This document shows, one piece after another, positions 62,838 to 64,000 of a DNA stretch of 64,000 bases; the stretch's first letter is position 1, and each line of letters opens with the position of its first letter. A program made the translations under genes and the position numbers. The notes under the pieces are model-generated. The model ran no database searches, was not told the origin of the DNA, and was given only the letters and a program-made list of their open reading frames with translations. The DNA lies in assembly GCA_015152475.1 (NCBI GenBank), contig SUTW01000001.1, positions 248,001-312,000 of the forward strand, read 5' to 3'. The DNA is from Cyanobacteria bacterium SIG30. Lineage in GTDB: Bacteria > Cyanobacteriota > Vampirovibrionia > Gastranaerophilales > Gastranaerophilaceae.

Positions 62838-64000
62838 ATGAAAGTTCCAAGTGTTCAAATAAATCAAAATATAACATCTTTTAAACCAGTTGAAAAAACA
62901 ACTGTTATTAATAATGTCCCAAATGAACCAAAAAGTGGCAAAAAAAGGAAAATTGCTGCCTGGACACTTGGTTCTGCAACTGCCATAGGCGTTGCATCAG
63001 TTTTATTGCAACCAAGATTTTTTGGCAAAAAAGTAACACAATTTTTTAGTGAATATGGACACAAAATCCAAGATAGTTTAAATGGTTCTTCAATATTAGA
63101 GAATGGAGAAAAAATTACAAAAGGCGCAAAAAAATTCTCTAATAAATTTTTTAATTTTTCTAATAACCTTACAACTGCCAAAGACGTTTATGCTAAATCA
63201 TTTACTGATAAAATTCCTTTTTTAAGAAAGTTTGATGATCTTACAGCAAAATTATATGAAAAAACCGGAAGAAAGATGGTTAGTGGAGCATATGCTAAAA
63301 CACAAGCACTTTCATCTGCTCTTGATTCAAAAATTTTAAGAAAACTTGATAATATTAGTGATTTATCAAGAGAGATAAAAATAGGTAATGAAGTAAGAAC
63401 CAAAGCAGAATGGGTTGAAATTGCTAAAAATATTATCAAAAAAAGACAAGATGCTGTATCTGATTTAACATCTCAAGCATCACAAGATAGCAGATTCCAA
63501 AAAATCGGAGAAATTACTAGCGGAATTGCAAAAAAAGTAAGAGATTTTATTTCTTTTCCAAGTGAACTTAAAACAAAAAATCCAAAAGGAATTACGAAAA
63601 AATTCACCGATAACTTTATTTCAGAAGAATTATTAAGCGCTGATAAAGAAAAATTTGTTACAGATTTAATTTCAAAGAAAAATGCTATTTTATCTTCTGA
63701 CGGGGCTTCAAAAGGTCTAACAGAAAAGTTAGATGTTATCCTTAATGGTTTATTTGATGGCAAAAAAGATTTAGATATTAAACTTTCGAATATGCGTTTT
63801 AAAAATGCTCTTGAAAAATCAATAAAAATGGAAGGTAACGATTTATTTGACAAGATGCGTGACATTAAACATGGTTGTGCGCAAATGGATGTACTTTCAA
63901 TACTTGGAACTATGGGTTTAACAGGTGTTTATTTAGGGCAAGCAAAATCTAAACAAGAAAGAGTTTCAGTTTCGCTTACAAGTGGAATTCCTTTGCTTGT
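62838..64000 (+). CDS. Uncharacterised protein with N-terminal TM, truncated by window end
   Basis: Open frame from ATG 62838 (MKVPSVQINQNITSFKPVEKTTV...) to edge; missed by ORF track. Confidence 0.75.
   Translation, partial: MKVPSVQINQNITSFKPVEKTTVINNVPNEPKSGKKRKIAAWTLGSATAIGVASVLLQPRFFGKKVTQFFSEYGHKIQDSLNGSSILENGEKITKGAKKFSNKFFNFSNNLTTAKDVYAKSFTDKIPFLRKFDDLTAKLYEKTGRKMVSGAYAKTQALSSALDSKILRKLDNISDLSREIKIGNEVRTKAEWVEIAKNIIKKRQDAVSDLTSQASQDSRFQKIGEITSGIAKKVRDFISFPSELKTKNPKGITKKFTDNFISEELLSADKEKFVTDLISKKNAILSSDGASKGLTEKLDVILNGLFDGKKDLDIKLSNMRFKNALEKSIKMEGNDLFDKMRDIKHGCAQMDVLSILGTMGLTGVYLGQAKSKQERVSVSLTSGIPLL

Noticed and set aside
62864-63865. Three minus ORFs at the right end
   Set aside because: Antisense to the open truncated CDS starting at 62838, whose missing stop hid it from the ORF track

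Overview
This is a 64 kb window of very AT-rich, mostly ordinary chromosomal DNA. The 'FTLAEVLITLAIIGVVAALTIPSVI' prepilin N-termini, gene content and low GC suggest a Gastranaerophilales/Vampirovibrionophyceae-like ('Melainabacteria') bacterium; that assignment is inference only. Recognisable core genes: ligA, smc-scpA-scpB, Kdo synthesis (kdsD, kdsC, kdsA), rfbA, galE, recA, secG, an lptD-like gene, an M23 peptidase, hpt, tilS, lysC, thrC, hom, nrdJ (class II RNR), spmA/spmB, tlyA, tatD, rlmN, a pdxA-like gene plus a DUF1537 kinase, ssb, a primary-type sigma factor, rlmB and pilM/N/O-like genes. I saw no tRNA, rRNA, CRISPR array or integrase. The most interesting signals are: (1) a recurrent leaderless-gene architecture, a -10 box followed by 6-7 nt and then ATG with no Shine-Dalgarno, at about 13 genes on both strands, plus a possible leaderless 7-codon uORF before smc; (2) a perfect 20-bp palindromic bidirectional promoter between recA and kdsA, and overlapping divergent promoters at 31.6 kb; (3) a structured 5' leader at 34.17-34.26 kb; (4) an orphan plus-strand ncRNA candidate near 25.1 kb; (5) small ORFs absent from the supplied track (35 aa before the M23 peptidase, 47 aa overlapping the 5-FCL start); (6) a frameshifted prepilin; (7) a small phage/plasmid-like cassette at 48.7-51.7 kb; (8) lineage-type envelope proteins with shared unnamed domains. 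Nothing here is proven to be a new system. The leaderless architecture and the uncharacterised envelope proteins are the best leads.
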